From positions 36,968,121 through 37,032,120 of the forward strand of contig NC_088711.1 of the NCBI RefSeq assembly GCF_963576615.1: a stretch of DNA of 64,000 nt, read 5' to 3'. The position numbers and the translations under genes were made by a program. The stretch comes from Watersipora subatra. Taxonomy: Eukaryota > Bryozoa > Gymnolaemata > Cheilostomatida > Watersiporidae. Of this stretch, positions 39,387-52,700 are shown in pieces (positions within the stretch are counted from its first letter, which is position 1; every line of letters starts with the position of its first letter). Under the pieces are notes generated by a model. The model was not told where the DNA came from and made no database searches. It was given only the letters and a program-made list of their open reading frames with translations.

Positions 39387-39776
39387 CTAGTAAAATGCCT
39401 GGGTATTAAAAACAGCTTCTAAACAGTGGCAGGTAATGTAGTTGCCTGCTACTTGCCATTAGCCTGACACAATGCCAATGGCTAATTTGAGTAGGCTAGT
39501 ATTGTTAAACTTACTAATAAGAGCCGTGAGAGCAAGCTTTTGTGGTTTGCGCCGTAACGTAGAGTGCCATGAGTATTTTAACCTAGATAACAACTAATAT
39601 CGCCCAATGAATCAATTGCATCTTTTGTAGCCCAATGAGTTAGTTTATTGCCTAGTGAACGGGAGATTTCAGGTTCAAATCTTCCGCGATACGGATTCTT
39701 CATTGCTAAATACTAATCACTATAGATGAACAGACTGAATCACAGATGGACAAACTTTGAGATTTACATATTTAGA
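39387..39776 (-). mobile_element. Non-autonomous Helitron, copy 2
   Basis: Plus-strand order is host A, CTAG, TAAAATGCCTGGG and so on, the inverse of a hairpin plus CTAG/T Helitron 3' end. The right end ...TTTAGA|T gives a 5' TC. It contains a tRNA-like segment with the B box GGTTCAAATCTT at about 39671-39682. Confidence 0.65.
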
Positions 39777-40580
39777 TTTTATGTGGCTACTCCTGATGAA
39801 TATCCACAATAAAACTTTCTCTTTTGTTCATCTCTGCTATCAAGATGGCTGCTTGTTTTATTCATGTAGAATAAACCACAATCTAACTTGAAAAGTTTAA
39901 TAATATGTTCAGCCATAAAAGTGAAAATCGCATAATAACCACAGTAGTTATGTCCTCTTGTTTAAAAAGGACAACACCCAAAATAATAGCTGTCGTAATT
40001 GGTTTCTATATGTACAGCCAATGAAAAAGTACAACAGGGGTTTTGTTTTCTTATTCAAAAGAGAAAAACACAAAATAAGAGAAATATTATTTCTTATATT
40101 ATTGATGCTGACGAACAGCGATTAAGAATTAGCCTGCTCCTCATACACTCTGAAACAACTTAGTACAGTATATGTCTATGGTCAGCCTTCATAATCAACT
40201 GGACAACTGGAGGTATATTGAGAGATGGAATTATGTACATTATGTACAGGTGATAGATAAATAAACACTACACTAGTAATACCAGGCAAGGTTATAGATA
40301 CAGAGTCTGTGTACAGCAGGTAAGTTATCCTTTCACTTAAACACTCATCTTCATTGATTCTCAAACAAATAAAGTCTGCTGTTAAACATTAACACAAGTA
40401 TTTACAATAAGAAATGAGCCAATAGCATCAATGTTCTCCGCTATGTCAAGCTGACCTATTAACCAATGAGATGAGTTGGTAAGAAGTACAAACATGAAAG
40501 CAAAAGGAAACAAGAGGAAGTTTCATGATCATTCTAGTTGATGGTCTGTCTGGTGTCAATGTAGAAACAGTGAGAAGTTG

Positions 40581-40730
40581 TCAGTCCTTGCACTTTTTTA
40601 ATCCAGGAAAGAGATAGAGTTTACGGAGTTTTGTAAAGGTGTAGATGCAAGTTGGTACATTACCTCCCTGAGTTTCACATGACCTCGCATTCTGATCTGC
40701 CATACTGACCTGTCTCACCCGTGACTGTAT
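40581..40730 (-). CDS. Roco-caspase: last exon, caspase p10 C-terminus
   Basis: Phase-0 exon after acceptor TTTAAG. It reads IQSRVRQVSMADQN, then PTCIYTFTKLRKLYLFP and a short KCKD tail before the stop. The KLYLFP ending corresponds to the conserved RKKLYFFP strand of animal caspases, so the protease domain is complete at its C-terminus. Confidence 0.85.
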   Translation of the reverse strand: MQSRVRQVSMADQNARSCETQGGNVPTCIYTFTKLRKLYLFPGLKKCKD

Positions 40731-43700
40731 CTTAAACAGGTACATAAATATAGAGAAGCGACTGTACTGCCAACTCAAAGTATGGAGCCATATAATTGGT
40801 TGAGCGCGGCCAGGTCTTACACCAAACAAAGCGCTAAGGTAAACCAAACAATAATATGTGTAAACCAAACAGTAATAATATAACCAATCTTTACTATAAT
40901 AGGAGCCGTCTCTGTGTCTGTCAGAAGCCCGCTATGTCAGCTGTGAGGGTCAGAAAACTAAGATTTGAACTAGAACATTCAGATTCAAAGCGCTCCACGA
41001 CTGCGCCAGTCGCCCACCTTTTTACATCTAAGAATAATTGTACACATATGTATTACATATGCCCATCTCCATGGCTCACAGGTTGGAGAGTGTACTAGTC
41101 ATTAATAATATTTAGTGAATGTGGGGAGGGGTATGATTCAGCTGAAAGGTGATCGGGGAGTAGGAAAATACAAATACTGAAAAACAAAGTTACAAAGTTG
41201 AACTCGAAAAAGGTGAAACAATTATCTTTAAATATTAATACAACTTAAATAAATTGTACACTTAGCCTGAGGCCACTTTAAACTAGATATTCATCTGACC
41301 AATAAAGCTAAACATAGACGAAAAATATCTGGCTGAGGTTACAGAATATAAACTCACTATGTCAAAGAGAGTACGAACATCTCTATGATGAGCATGTTTA
41401 TAGAATGTTGCAACCAGAACTCTGATAAACCATGAGCCATGAGTGTGAGACCTCGTGGACACATAGCTGAAATAGACAAGAGAAAGATGTATATTAGTAG
41501 AGCAATGAGCTAATGACATACATAATAACATACACAATAACATAACAATGGTAATAGGTATGCAGATGCACAGTCCTTCTCCAAACATATATGAAGGAGT
41601 GTATCGTCAGAGACAAAGAATATCAATGAATACCAGAGGGGCTGTACATAAATAAACACGTGTATATACTCACATTAACAAGCACATCTGAGACTAGACT
41701 TTGTACTTACATTCACTGCTGGCCTTCATGATGAAGAAATCATCAACATTCAGAGTAGTTGGAGGTGGAACTGAAGTAGTTGGTGACTGAAAAGCTGATG
41801 TACTGTTAACTGTGGTTGACTGAGGAGCTGATGTACTGCTAACTGTGGTTGACTGAGGAGCTGATGTACTGTTAACTGTGGTTGACTGAGGAACTGATGT
41901 AATGTTAATTGTGGTTGACTGAGGAGCTGATGTACGGCTAACTGTGGTTGACTGAAGAGCTGATGTACTGTTAGCTGTGGTTGACTGAGGAGCTGATGTA
42001 CTGCTAACTGTGGTTGACTGAGGAGCTGATGTACTGTTAACTGTGGTTGACTGAGAAGCTGATGTAATGTTAATTGTGGTTGACTGAGGAGCTGATGTAC
42101 GGCTAACTGTGGTTGACTGAAGAGCTGATGTACTGTTAACTGTGGTTGACTGAGGAGCTGATGTACTGCTAACTGTGGTTGACTGAGGAGCTGATGTACT
42201 GTTAACTGTGGTAGACTGAGGAACTGATGTACTATTAACTGTGGTTGACTGAGGAGCTGATGTACCGTTAACTATGGTTGACTGAGGAGCTGATGTACGG
42301 CTAACTGTGGTTGACTCAGTGGATGGGCTGCTTATAATGGTGGATATTGGTGAATATGAAGGAAGCTCTCTACTTTCACCAAAATCTCGTCTCTCTAGAT
42401 AACAGTGTTTGATTAGTTAAGTGAAATTTTTATACTAAGTGAATCTCTGTAAACGCATGTTAATACTAGCAAGCAGAAAGTGCTCACATTTTCCAGTTAA
42501 AAACTGAGTGGTTATTGCCCTAGTATAGATCATAGCTTTGTTCATGTTTTTTATGTCTTTCTATGTTTTGTGGTTATCGACAAAACTTCATTGCCCAGAG
42601 TAACGTTCCATTCTGTAGACGATCACATTGCACATTTTATTTATTGTTTAGACATTAACCAAATAGCCATGCAGCTGATATTCAGAGCAGATTTTCTGTT
42701 GCAGTTGTAAAACTTGATCATATGCAGCTGTTCTTAAAACATACATTTGTTTCTGTCATCCAATGACTCATGTTTTGGAATACTATGACTCATCAGAGGA
42801 AGGTGCTTATATTTATGGTCCCTAACATACCCGTTTCTCAATTTCTCTTTAAAAATGGTGTTATTGATGCCGTCAACCATATCCAACGTAATAAATATTT
42901 GAAATTAATATATTGCCAAACACCTCTATTTTAACGCTCTACTATTTTAACCTTTCCCCTAGAGAGGTATTTTATTCGGGGTGACAGCCAAATAGAGGGA
43001 GGCATTGTATTTTTCAAATAGCTCCTCAAAATCTTCTGAAGCCAAATTTAGCCCTTGTACAGATGGGCGATGCAAATGTTGCATATATTATGCACTCTCC
43101 TTCGAACGGAACGGCATTAACTCTTTTGGATGCATTAAATCAGCTTAACTTACCTCCAACTTGGTCGCAGAGCTTTAAATAAATAAGCATTGAGAGGCAG
43201 AGAACTATCTCTACCAGTTGATACCTATCAATTGCAATTAAATTGCGATGATCTTATAGCTTGCGTTGCAATTTGTTCAAACTTTCAGCTTTTTATTTTA
43301 TTCTAAACTTGAAGGCATATTTTTATTTTAGAACGATATTTAACAATGTTGCAGAAAAGCTCATGACACTCATTGATATGTTTACTACAGTTTGCAGTCA
43401 AAACTGGCTTTTCATGTGCAATAGAAGAGGTGTTATGAGGGTTCATCCATTGTAAGCTGAGTTTAGATTACCGAAATGGTGCTATCAAACAATATGCCAC
43501 AAATCTGCAAATTTATAAATTATATAACAATAATCTATCAAATGCTATAAATATATATTCAAAAAAAGTGACATAAACAAACCATACTTATAACACATAC
43601 AGAAACAAAAATTACCTTTTTTAAAACAAAAATATTTGCATCGTTTGCTTGACCAGTTGCATTCTGATTGTTGCTTTATAGTTTGGAACCATTTAATCTT

Positions 43701-46700
43701 CTGGCTTTTCAATATCTTCCACAGTGTCTGCTGACCTCATTTCTTTCTCTGCACTGCTGAACTAATCAATATTTGCGTCCAAACAATTTGTATAGAGCAA
43801 ATCTTTTACGCGTTGCTATTTGGAAAACTTTCCGTGAAAACAATGATAAACTTTTAATCGCATGTGTGCTAAGCACAAGCTTATAATCTGAAAATGGAAG
43901 TACAGACTAAATCTTAATTGTAAACCATTTGTCGCATACGTCGAAGTATTGAAGCCTTATTAAAAAGGAACTACTATTAGTCTGATAGAGTTATTAATTA
44001 TTATCATTAATCTCAGAGTTTTAAGGAAAAAACCATAAGCTTAAAGACTTGGAGTTGGAAAATGGACTTTGATGCAAACAAAAACAACCGAACAAATTAA
44101 TTTGCTTTTAAATTTAAAAAAAGCTTCAAAGTGGCGGTCAAATGAAAGCGGCATTCAAAAAGAGGTTTTACGATATATGCGATGTAGAGCTACCCGGGTG
44201 GAAAAAAGAGCAAATGGTGGGAAGTGATTTTATTGGGGTCATTATCACAACTTTGGCAATACAAGCAACGATTGGTTATTAAGCTATGGCTGGATGCCTA
44301 AAATGAGACAATGCTTCATTTTACATATTTAGATGTGAAATAAAGATAATGTAATCTAATAATCTATAATAATATGTATAACAATGAGATAAAAATGATA
44401 TTCATTCAGAACTCTTTTGCTACCAAATTGACTTGTTTACCAGGACATAATTACATATTCAGTAAAAACTAATATTTGAAAAGTTCGCATACGAATTGTC
44501 ATAAATTTTTAATATTTTCATATTAAATTAATCAGCATAAACTTTACATTAGCGGATGCAATAAAAAATGCCACAAATGCGTTGCAGAATGAATGCAGAC
44601 ACTTTTTTGGTCATTTTTACTACTACAATGAGCATGTGCGAGTCAGATGAGTTATCAATATTTTTACAGATGACATTATTATTATTGCTAAATATAAAAT
44701 AATCACTCTCAGTAGTGCTATTGTTCAATAAAAATCACTCAAAGTCCATAGGTCTAAAATTAGTAAAAGTTCGTAGCTGTAGCCTAATGCATCTGATACA
44801 GGCCTGCCAACCCAAGAGTGGGGCAATGCGTGAGATTTGGTTTTGGGGCAGTTGATGTGTCAATGATAGTATATATAAAATTGTTGAAATTGGGGCAAAA
44901 ATCTCACGCCTTTCTCACGCATTTTCATTTTTTCTTTGGGGTGATTGCATGAGTCTCACGCCCAAAGCTTTAGCAAAATGAAACTACGCTCAGGATGGGC
45001 TTTAAACATATTTCCTATCATCTCAACACATGCTGATGTTTCCTTCTGTTGAAGTACAGATACTATAAGTTAATTGATCAACTACTTACTAATAAGATAC
45101 TTGTATTACACGTGCTAAAACCGCACTAGGTGGCTCCTGGCCATATGCAAACGCTGTGCTTAGCCGCACTGCACGGCTTGTGGTACACAAAGAGGTAGGT
45201 TATCAAAGAGTTGATGAAACTGATATTTAGTCAAATAGTACTTATTCATCTGGTTTACTGAATGTATAGTCTGTGTACCCAAACTGTGTATCCTTTATCA
45301 GGTGACATACCCCCTGAGCATGCTTGCAAGATCACCAACTTAGGCTTGTCCTTCATAGCAGGGAAATTCCGTGGAGAGAGAAGGTCTTGGATGTGGATGA
45401 AGGGAATCACGTTGCTCTCAACATCCAGCAGGTGGTTACCACTCGTACCATGAGTCATGATTACTAGGACAAACATGCCCAGATTCTGGTGTTCCTCTCT
45501 CGCTGTTTCAATCTGTATCTCTCTGTAGATATCCTGAGAAAAAATAGTAACCCTGACTAGAACAGGCCAATATTTTTATGAATTCACATTCTTTTGGATG
45601 ACTGCCAGATAGCAGGAAATCATTGATGTGTTGCTAAAAACCTTATCTAACATCCAAGGAATGAAAACAACAAATAAACAAGCTCTAAAACTTAGACTAG
45701 GTTTCCTGCAAACATAAATTACAGTTAGGAGGCTTTGTATCAATGTCCCTCCATCAGATGATCTATTAACACTTTGACTACCAGACCAAGACATACAATA
45801 GCCACAGAAGTGTCTCACTGCTTCTTATGAAATTGTGTACTATGAGTGTAAATCAGCCAAATTCTACAATCTCTAAGCAGAAACAAGACTCTGAAAGGAC
45901 AAACGGAGTACCTGTGCTCGTAGGTCTGTTAATTCGGCCTGTGACTTGGCAATATCAAACTTGAGGTATTTGAACATCGTGCTGAGATTTATGTAGTCAA
46001 ATTGGGAACCAGCTCTTTTACCATAACCACAGCCAAAGTTCATATTGTTGATGATTAGAACTCTGCCCCTCACTGGTTCACTCATAGCATAGACCTTAAT
46101 AATACAATCATAGAACACAGAAAAGTTGTAACATAAGAGAACACAACTCTTGCAGTTTGTGTTTTGATAAAAAACCTGATCATTAACCTTACCCATTAGC
46201 TGAGTTCAAGAGTCGTAAGTCTAAAAAAGGATATGGAGAGAAATAATTGCAGTAAGAAGTTGTCTGCTTTTGACATTTCAATGCTTTATCAAAATCAAAG
46301 ATTAACCATTCTTCTCTAATTGAGACATCAACAGGTAACTTCAATAATATAACGGTAATGTTATAGACATGGTATGATACGGTATGGTATAATGGTTCTT
46401 AACATTCTTAAAACGCTATATAACAACCATATAAGTTTTATGATCTTTGTTATTTAACAAGTTAACTCATCATGTCTATGCTCTTCCTCTGATGGAAACT
46501 GTCAGCAGCATGTTAGTTACAAGTTAGATATTAAACTGATTAATTATATTACCTTGTTAGACTGATACAGTTGCTTAATCTTCAGCTTCCTGACTATGCA
46601 TAGTCGTAGCCTCATGACCTTGTCTGCTTTGGACTCATCACAATATCCTTGAACATCCACATCTGACAAGTCACTTTCAGCCTCCTCAGAGGTGCTCTCC

Positions 46701-49700
46701 AGATGCCCTGAATACAACAGAGTTAATACTCTATGTTTCTGTTGTTACTATAGAGAATCAATCTCTTTCCTCGTATTTACTCCCATCTTTATTTACTCTT
46801 ATTCAAATAATATATAAATCAGAGACTTAATGAGAACATACACAGGGAAGAAGCTTACCAACTGTTTGGGGAGGACAACTCTCTCTTATTTCAGATATAT
46901 GGTTCTCAAGGCTTTGTACTTCATCATCAGTTAGTTGGTCACCTGTAGTTATGATGTAATACAATTATTAATAAATAAAATGTGTCGACAAACCAAAGCA
47001 TCTCATAATCTACAAATATGTCTCCAGAAATATTTTATCTATTTCCTATTTGCAATTGAAAAACATCATAAGGATCGTCATCAATACTATCCATCAAAAA
47101 TATTTTACTATCTGAAGGAAAAATGGTAAATTATTGCATTTAGCCAAACCTTGACTGAGACTAAATTCAAAGAAGAGAGTGAGAAATGTGACTCACAAGG
47201 AAGTCTGAGAGGCTTGGGCACGGAAGGTCTCAGATCAGCTTTCAGCTTGTCACAATCTGGACATACAACCTTGGACAGATGTGAGCGTGTAGCAGGGAGT
47301 TTAGTACAAGTAATGCTGTAGTTACAGTCACTAGGATAAAACCACTCAGGGTCGATATAGAAATGAGGTGCAGGGTTTTTTCCAATGAGACATTGAGAAC
47401 AATAGAGAAGAACTTCAGCATGACTCCCTTTCCACACGGCGTTGAGCTGGTTAAGAATAGCTTTAGTCGTCTTTATTAAATGTTTCCAGGCAGCTGGTAG
47501 CTGTGCCACTGTAGTACCAACTTTCAATAAGACCATTCGGTTGGTTAAGTCATGATTCAAAATTGTGGTAAACTCCTCACTGTGTACCACAGCTCCATCG
47601 TTCCACACCTTTATGTTTGACAACACACTTGAGCAGAGTTTCAGGACTGCAACAGTCATAAGTTGATATACATAAGGAGGTGGAGATAGACCACCTAAGG
47701 CAATGTCCAGTCGGAGAGGTACATTGTCATCCAATGGATATGTCTTATCTACAAAAGTAGTCGTAAAGTATGGAAGGATGTACGATCTTCTTCTTCCTTT
47801 GTACCCGATTGGACCAATCAAGATGGCGAAGCTCTTTAAAAGTTGCATGGATATTTCAACAGGTAACGCACTGCTGTTCTTAAGGAGATCTACTAGCAAG
47901 ACTTCATCCATGATGCCGCTAGTAGTAAACTGTGTTACGAATGCTTGGTACTTCCGTTTACTGACCCATTCTTCTTGGTGTGTGAAAGGAACCAACTCTT
48001 CGACCCTCTTTTTCCATTGTTGCTCAGCTGTGTGGTGGAACAAGAGAGCTATCATCTCAGTAATGATAGGAATTTTGTGGAAGACATAACTGGACAGACC
48101 TTGGGCTCTCTCGAACCACAAGATCTGCCCCGTATTATGCATATAGCGCAGAATGGTTTTAGAATCAGTGTCTGAGAATTCGTTCTCTACCTTCAATAAA
48201 GGAATGTAAGTTTCTTCCTCTCGTTCAATGAATCTCTCTACACGCTCCCAAAGTAGCGGAATTTCCACGATTAACTTCTTACACCGTGTCTCTAAGTTTG
48301 CTCTCAAACCTTTAATGTTAGATACTTCGCCGAGGTCATTGCCAAACTCGTAAATATCTTGAGGGTTAAAGAGAGGCTCGTCAGTGTTGGTAAGATGGAT
48401 GATACAACTGGAATCTTTTTGAAAATCCCCACAGCACCTCTCGTAGTCTCTGAGTAACTCTCTTCTTGCAGCTTCTGAAATTGAGAGCAACTTTTCCTTA
48501 CAATCTTTCACCAACTCAGTATCCAACTTGTCAGTGTGTGTGAGGACCAATACAGGTGGATCTAATCTTGGACTGGCCAAGTAGAGATGAGACAGCCAGT
48601 CTATACAGAGTCTTCTTGTACTTTCTCTAGTCCCTCCAGATAGATATGAGTTAAACTCTTCCATGTTAACTACAAGGAGTGGAATGCATCGTTCCTGTAT
48701 GACTAGCTGGTAGGCCATCTGATAGATATCATGGCCACCATAGTCTATAAACTTGAGAGGGGAGTCGTTCAAGTTTTCCATTTGGAACACTTTGGTTGTT
48801 TCATCAAATGGTGAATTGTTCTCTCTGTAGGTAAGTTCCCTTTTACCGGACTGGAGGCTTCTAATGAGACTACTTTTCCCTGCACCAGTCATACCGACAA
48901 CTGCGACTGGTACTTTGAGCTGCTCTACTCCTTTTCCTTCCAACAGATCAGCAAAGTATTTATTTACTGCAGCGATACCTTGTATGCATACTTCGTACGG
49001 CGGAGATTGGAGAGAGTAACAACCATTACATTTTAGCACTGTGAGTTGCTGCAACTCCGAGATTTCACTACTTATTCTTAATAACTTCCAATTGCTGGAG
49101 AAATGTAACTCCTTCAGATTAATCATGCGGTAGACGACGGAGGGTAGTTCCACCAGCTTGCTGTGTGATAGATTCAAGTACTTCAGCTGGGTCTCACAGT
49201 CCAGTCTGCAACAGAAGATATCAGAGACATATCGTTGTTAGAGTCAAGGTAGACACCATCGATTATAATGCTGTAAACTGGTTATGTTAGTTAAACTAAT
49301 AATATTATAACTTCCGAATAAATTTAACTTAAGATAAAATATGGTTGGTAGTTTTACACACGACTTAGGCAATCCTCGGCGTGCACGTAATGTAACTGCA
49401 AAAGATATTTAATATGAAACAAATAGTTAATGTAAAAAGGTATTTAATATGAAACCATAATATATTAAATATCAAATGATTGACTTAAGAGAACACTGGA
49501 GAGCAGGTTTTATAATAAGATATATTTAACTTCAAACCATAAAAAACAAACGTGTTATTTTCCAGCAATTCTTGCTGTTATACTGAGAGTATCAAACAAT
49601 GATCAACGGATATCTGCTATTACGTACCGCTAATTGATATCCTAAGTTTAAACAATGTTAAAAATGTTTACTTACAAGTTTTGATATAAAACTTATTTTA

Positions 49701-52700
49701 TTAGCTGGAGTTCACAGCATAATTAAAAGTATTCAGTGCATGGCAACCTTACTAAGTCTTCAACTGCATCTCAAGAAACAGACTATCAGACTATGAATTA
49801 TGAAGGGTTATGAAATGAAATGATAATAAAGAAAATACTTTTATAATAATCCTCTCAACTCTAATTTTAATAATAAACTATGTAAATAACAGCAGCAGCT
49901 ATCATTCAGTTTGTTCATATATAAACTACATGTATAAGGTGAATCTGTCCCTTTCAGAAATGGAATCGCAGCATTCTTATGTCTTTTTGTTATGGTTACT
50001 TGTGATGGAGGAGTTTTTGAGAAAAAAATATAAATACTGAACAGTGTCAGGGACCCATACAGCTCAGCATCTGTTGCTGGACATGACTTTGAAGGAGCAG
50101 CTCATTAAACTGAACAGGGTCAGGGACCCATACAGCTCAGCATCTGTTGCTAGACATGACTTTGAAGGAGCAGCTCATTAAACTGAACAGAGTCAGGGAC
50201 CCATACAGCTCAGCATATGTTGCTGGACATGAATTTGAAGGAGCAGCTCATTAAACTGAACAGAGTCAAGGACCCATACAGCTCAGCATATGTTGCTGGA
50301 CATGAATTTGAAGGAGCAGCTCATTAAACTGAACAGTGTCAAGGACTCATACAGCTCAGCATATGTTGCTGGACATGAATTTGAAGGAGCAGCTCATTAA
50401 ACTGAACAGTGTCAAGGACCCATACAGCTCAGCATCTGTTGTTGGACATGACTTTGAAGAAGAAGCTCATTAAACTGAAACAACATAGTAATTTAAAGCT
50501 GAATTTGCACAAAATTTTTAGCAAATTTTATTGGAAAGTATCAGTATTATCCTATCATTTGCGAGTGTTGTTGATGTTTGAAGTGCTCTGACTGCCAGTA
50601 AATTGCAAGATCAAAATTGCCAAAACTCGATTAAACGCTTAGTTTTAATCCTTAGTGGGTGGTGAATTCGTGACATATAAAGCGTCGTATGGAAAAGAAT
50701 CCATAAGCAATGAATATACGGTCTCTTCTTTAGCCAATCATCAGCATAAATTTTTCATTTAGGTCGTAATAATTGTTATGGCTAACAAGCTAGTTGTCTG
50801 TAATATCAAAGATTTTCGTTGTTAGAGAATTCACTATCCACAGTTAGACTTGGATAAGTTCCGTGTTAGCGTAAGCGAAGATCGTCTTTCAGGATGAGGT
50901 GGTGTGTGTTTCAGTAAATTATCAGGGCAAAACTTGAGGAGCGAAATTAGCAACACTATGAAACCGTCGTAGATTATGGGAAAATTCCCTGATTTACTGA
51001 ATGACGATTTGCTTCAATTCAAATCTCCTTCAATCATTGAACCAGCCCGATCTATTGAATAACAACAGAATTACAACCCGGCCTCTAGTTCCAGCGAAAA
51101 TGCCTCAGACTGTTTTAATCATCAGGTGGTGAAAGATTGGGGTAGACAGCCTACGGTTAGAGCTGACATGCGTTATGCTGCTGAGAAAGATATAAGAATG
51201 CAGGTATATCTATTATTGTGTTTGAGTCTCTCCTACATGTATCTACCAAACTAAAGTAAAAGGAATAACTTTACTACTCATGAATACTTATACTAACAAG
51301 AAATATTGCACAATTGATTGTAGTAAGTCGACTCGTAATTTACTACTAGACATCTCTAGTTTTAACAAACTTTATATTTCTCATTTATCCTAGCTATAAT
51401 AACTCACCATGAACAGGTAAGAGGGATGTAGTAACAAGAAGTCTAGAGATTCGAGGTCAATGATAATAATAATTGTTTTTAGTGTCAAATGATGTGTACG
51501 ATTTTATGGAGAAACTATTAATCAAATATTTTGCAGCCTCTACTTGCGGTCTAAAGACTTGATTTCAACTTTAACTAGCTGCAAGCTGTAGCTATAAACC
51601 ATGTAACTAGTTTAGATTTTCTCTGGTTGTTTTAGCTGGTGAATTAGATTAATTATTAGAATTCATGCCAACCCATTTGTAGAAAGTTAATCAAAATGCA
51701 TTGATCAATGCTCACTTTGGAATTCCAAAATCAAAGCCTCAAATCATTGGTTTGACCTATTTATGCTTTTGTTAAACATGTGTTCATTTTAAAATATTTT
51801 ATTCTCAATATATCTAACTCCCGAATTGAATAGATACATGTTAGAATATAAACTAATAATCAGTAGATTTAGTTTCCTAACTCTAAGAATAGATTTAGTT
51901 AACTCTATTGCTAGCCGCAATAGAGTTAACCCTTAATAGAGAGTGATTATGTTCATCCGCGAATATGCATGAAAAAGGCATTTTGCACGAAACTTAACTC
52001 CGTAAATATATTTATCCTGTAAGGTATTTTGATCAACTCAAAAAACCATTCGTTTTGTACTTTTCAACTCATAAAAAATGATCAGTAAAATATGTTCTGC
52101 AAATTGATACTAATAATGGCTAGATAACCCTGCCTACACAACTTTTTTAAGGATGCAGTCGGTCTCACCTCATATTCGAACATATTCTTTTCGAAGATGC
52201 GGCTGGTTAGTTTTTATCTAGTAACTAACCAAATGCCTGGCATTGCACGAGTAATAAAATAATCACCCAACGAATTTGAGTAACTTACCTGGTAATTTAA
52301 TAAAGGTAAGCTTGCCTTTACTAAAACAGTGTTTGCAGACAGCTTATAATCGTGTAACTGTCACCCATCCTAGTTAATGACCCAAAGCACTTTTGCTGGT
52401 CTGCTGAGCAGCAGGTTCCGAGATGAAATATCGGAAGTTAGTAGTTATATTGTAACTGACAGAATCTTAGTCTGATACTCATAGAGTATGAGTATCTACA
52501 TATACACAGCATTTAGAGGAAACTAATGGAACAAACTTTAATTACCTTATTTAAGACATTTGAGACACCTATAGCAATACATATGTAGCTGAATTAAAAA
52601 ATTTATTCGAAAAATCATGAGCAAATACAAATTAAATATACGGTATGCCAATAGAGCTGCACAGTACTCAACTTTGATAGTAATAGCCATTGTAAATACG

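Noticed and set aside
40856..41098. 80-codon plus-strand frame
   Set aside because: It covers the antisense side of a tRNA-derived SINE.
47703..48175. Plus-strand frames opposite the COR region
   Set aside because: Shadow of the Roc-COR exon. They have no independent motif or splice context.
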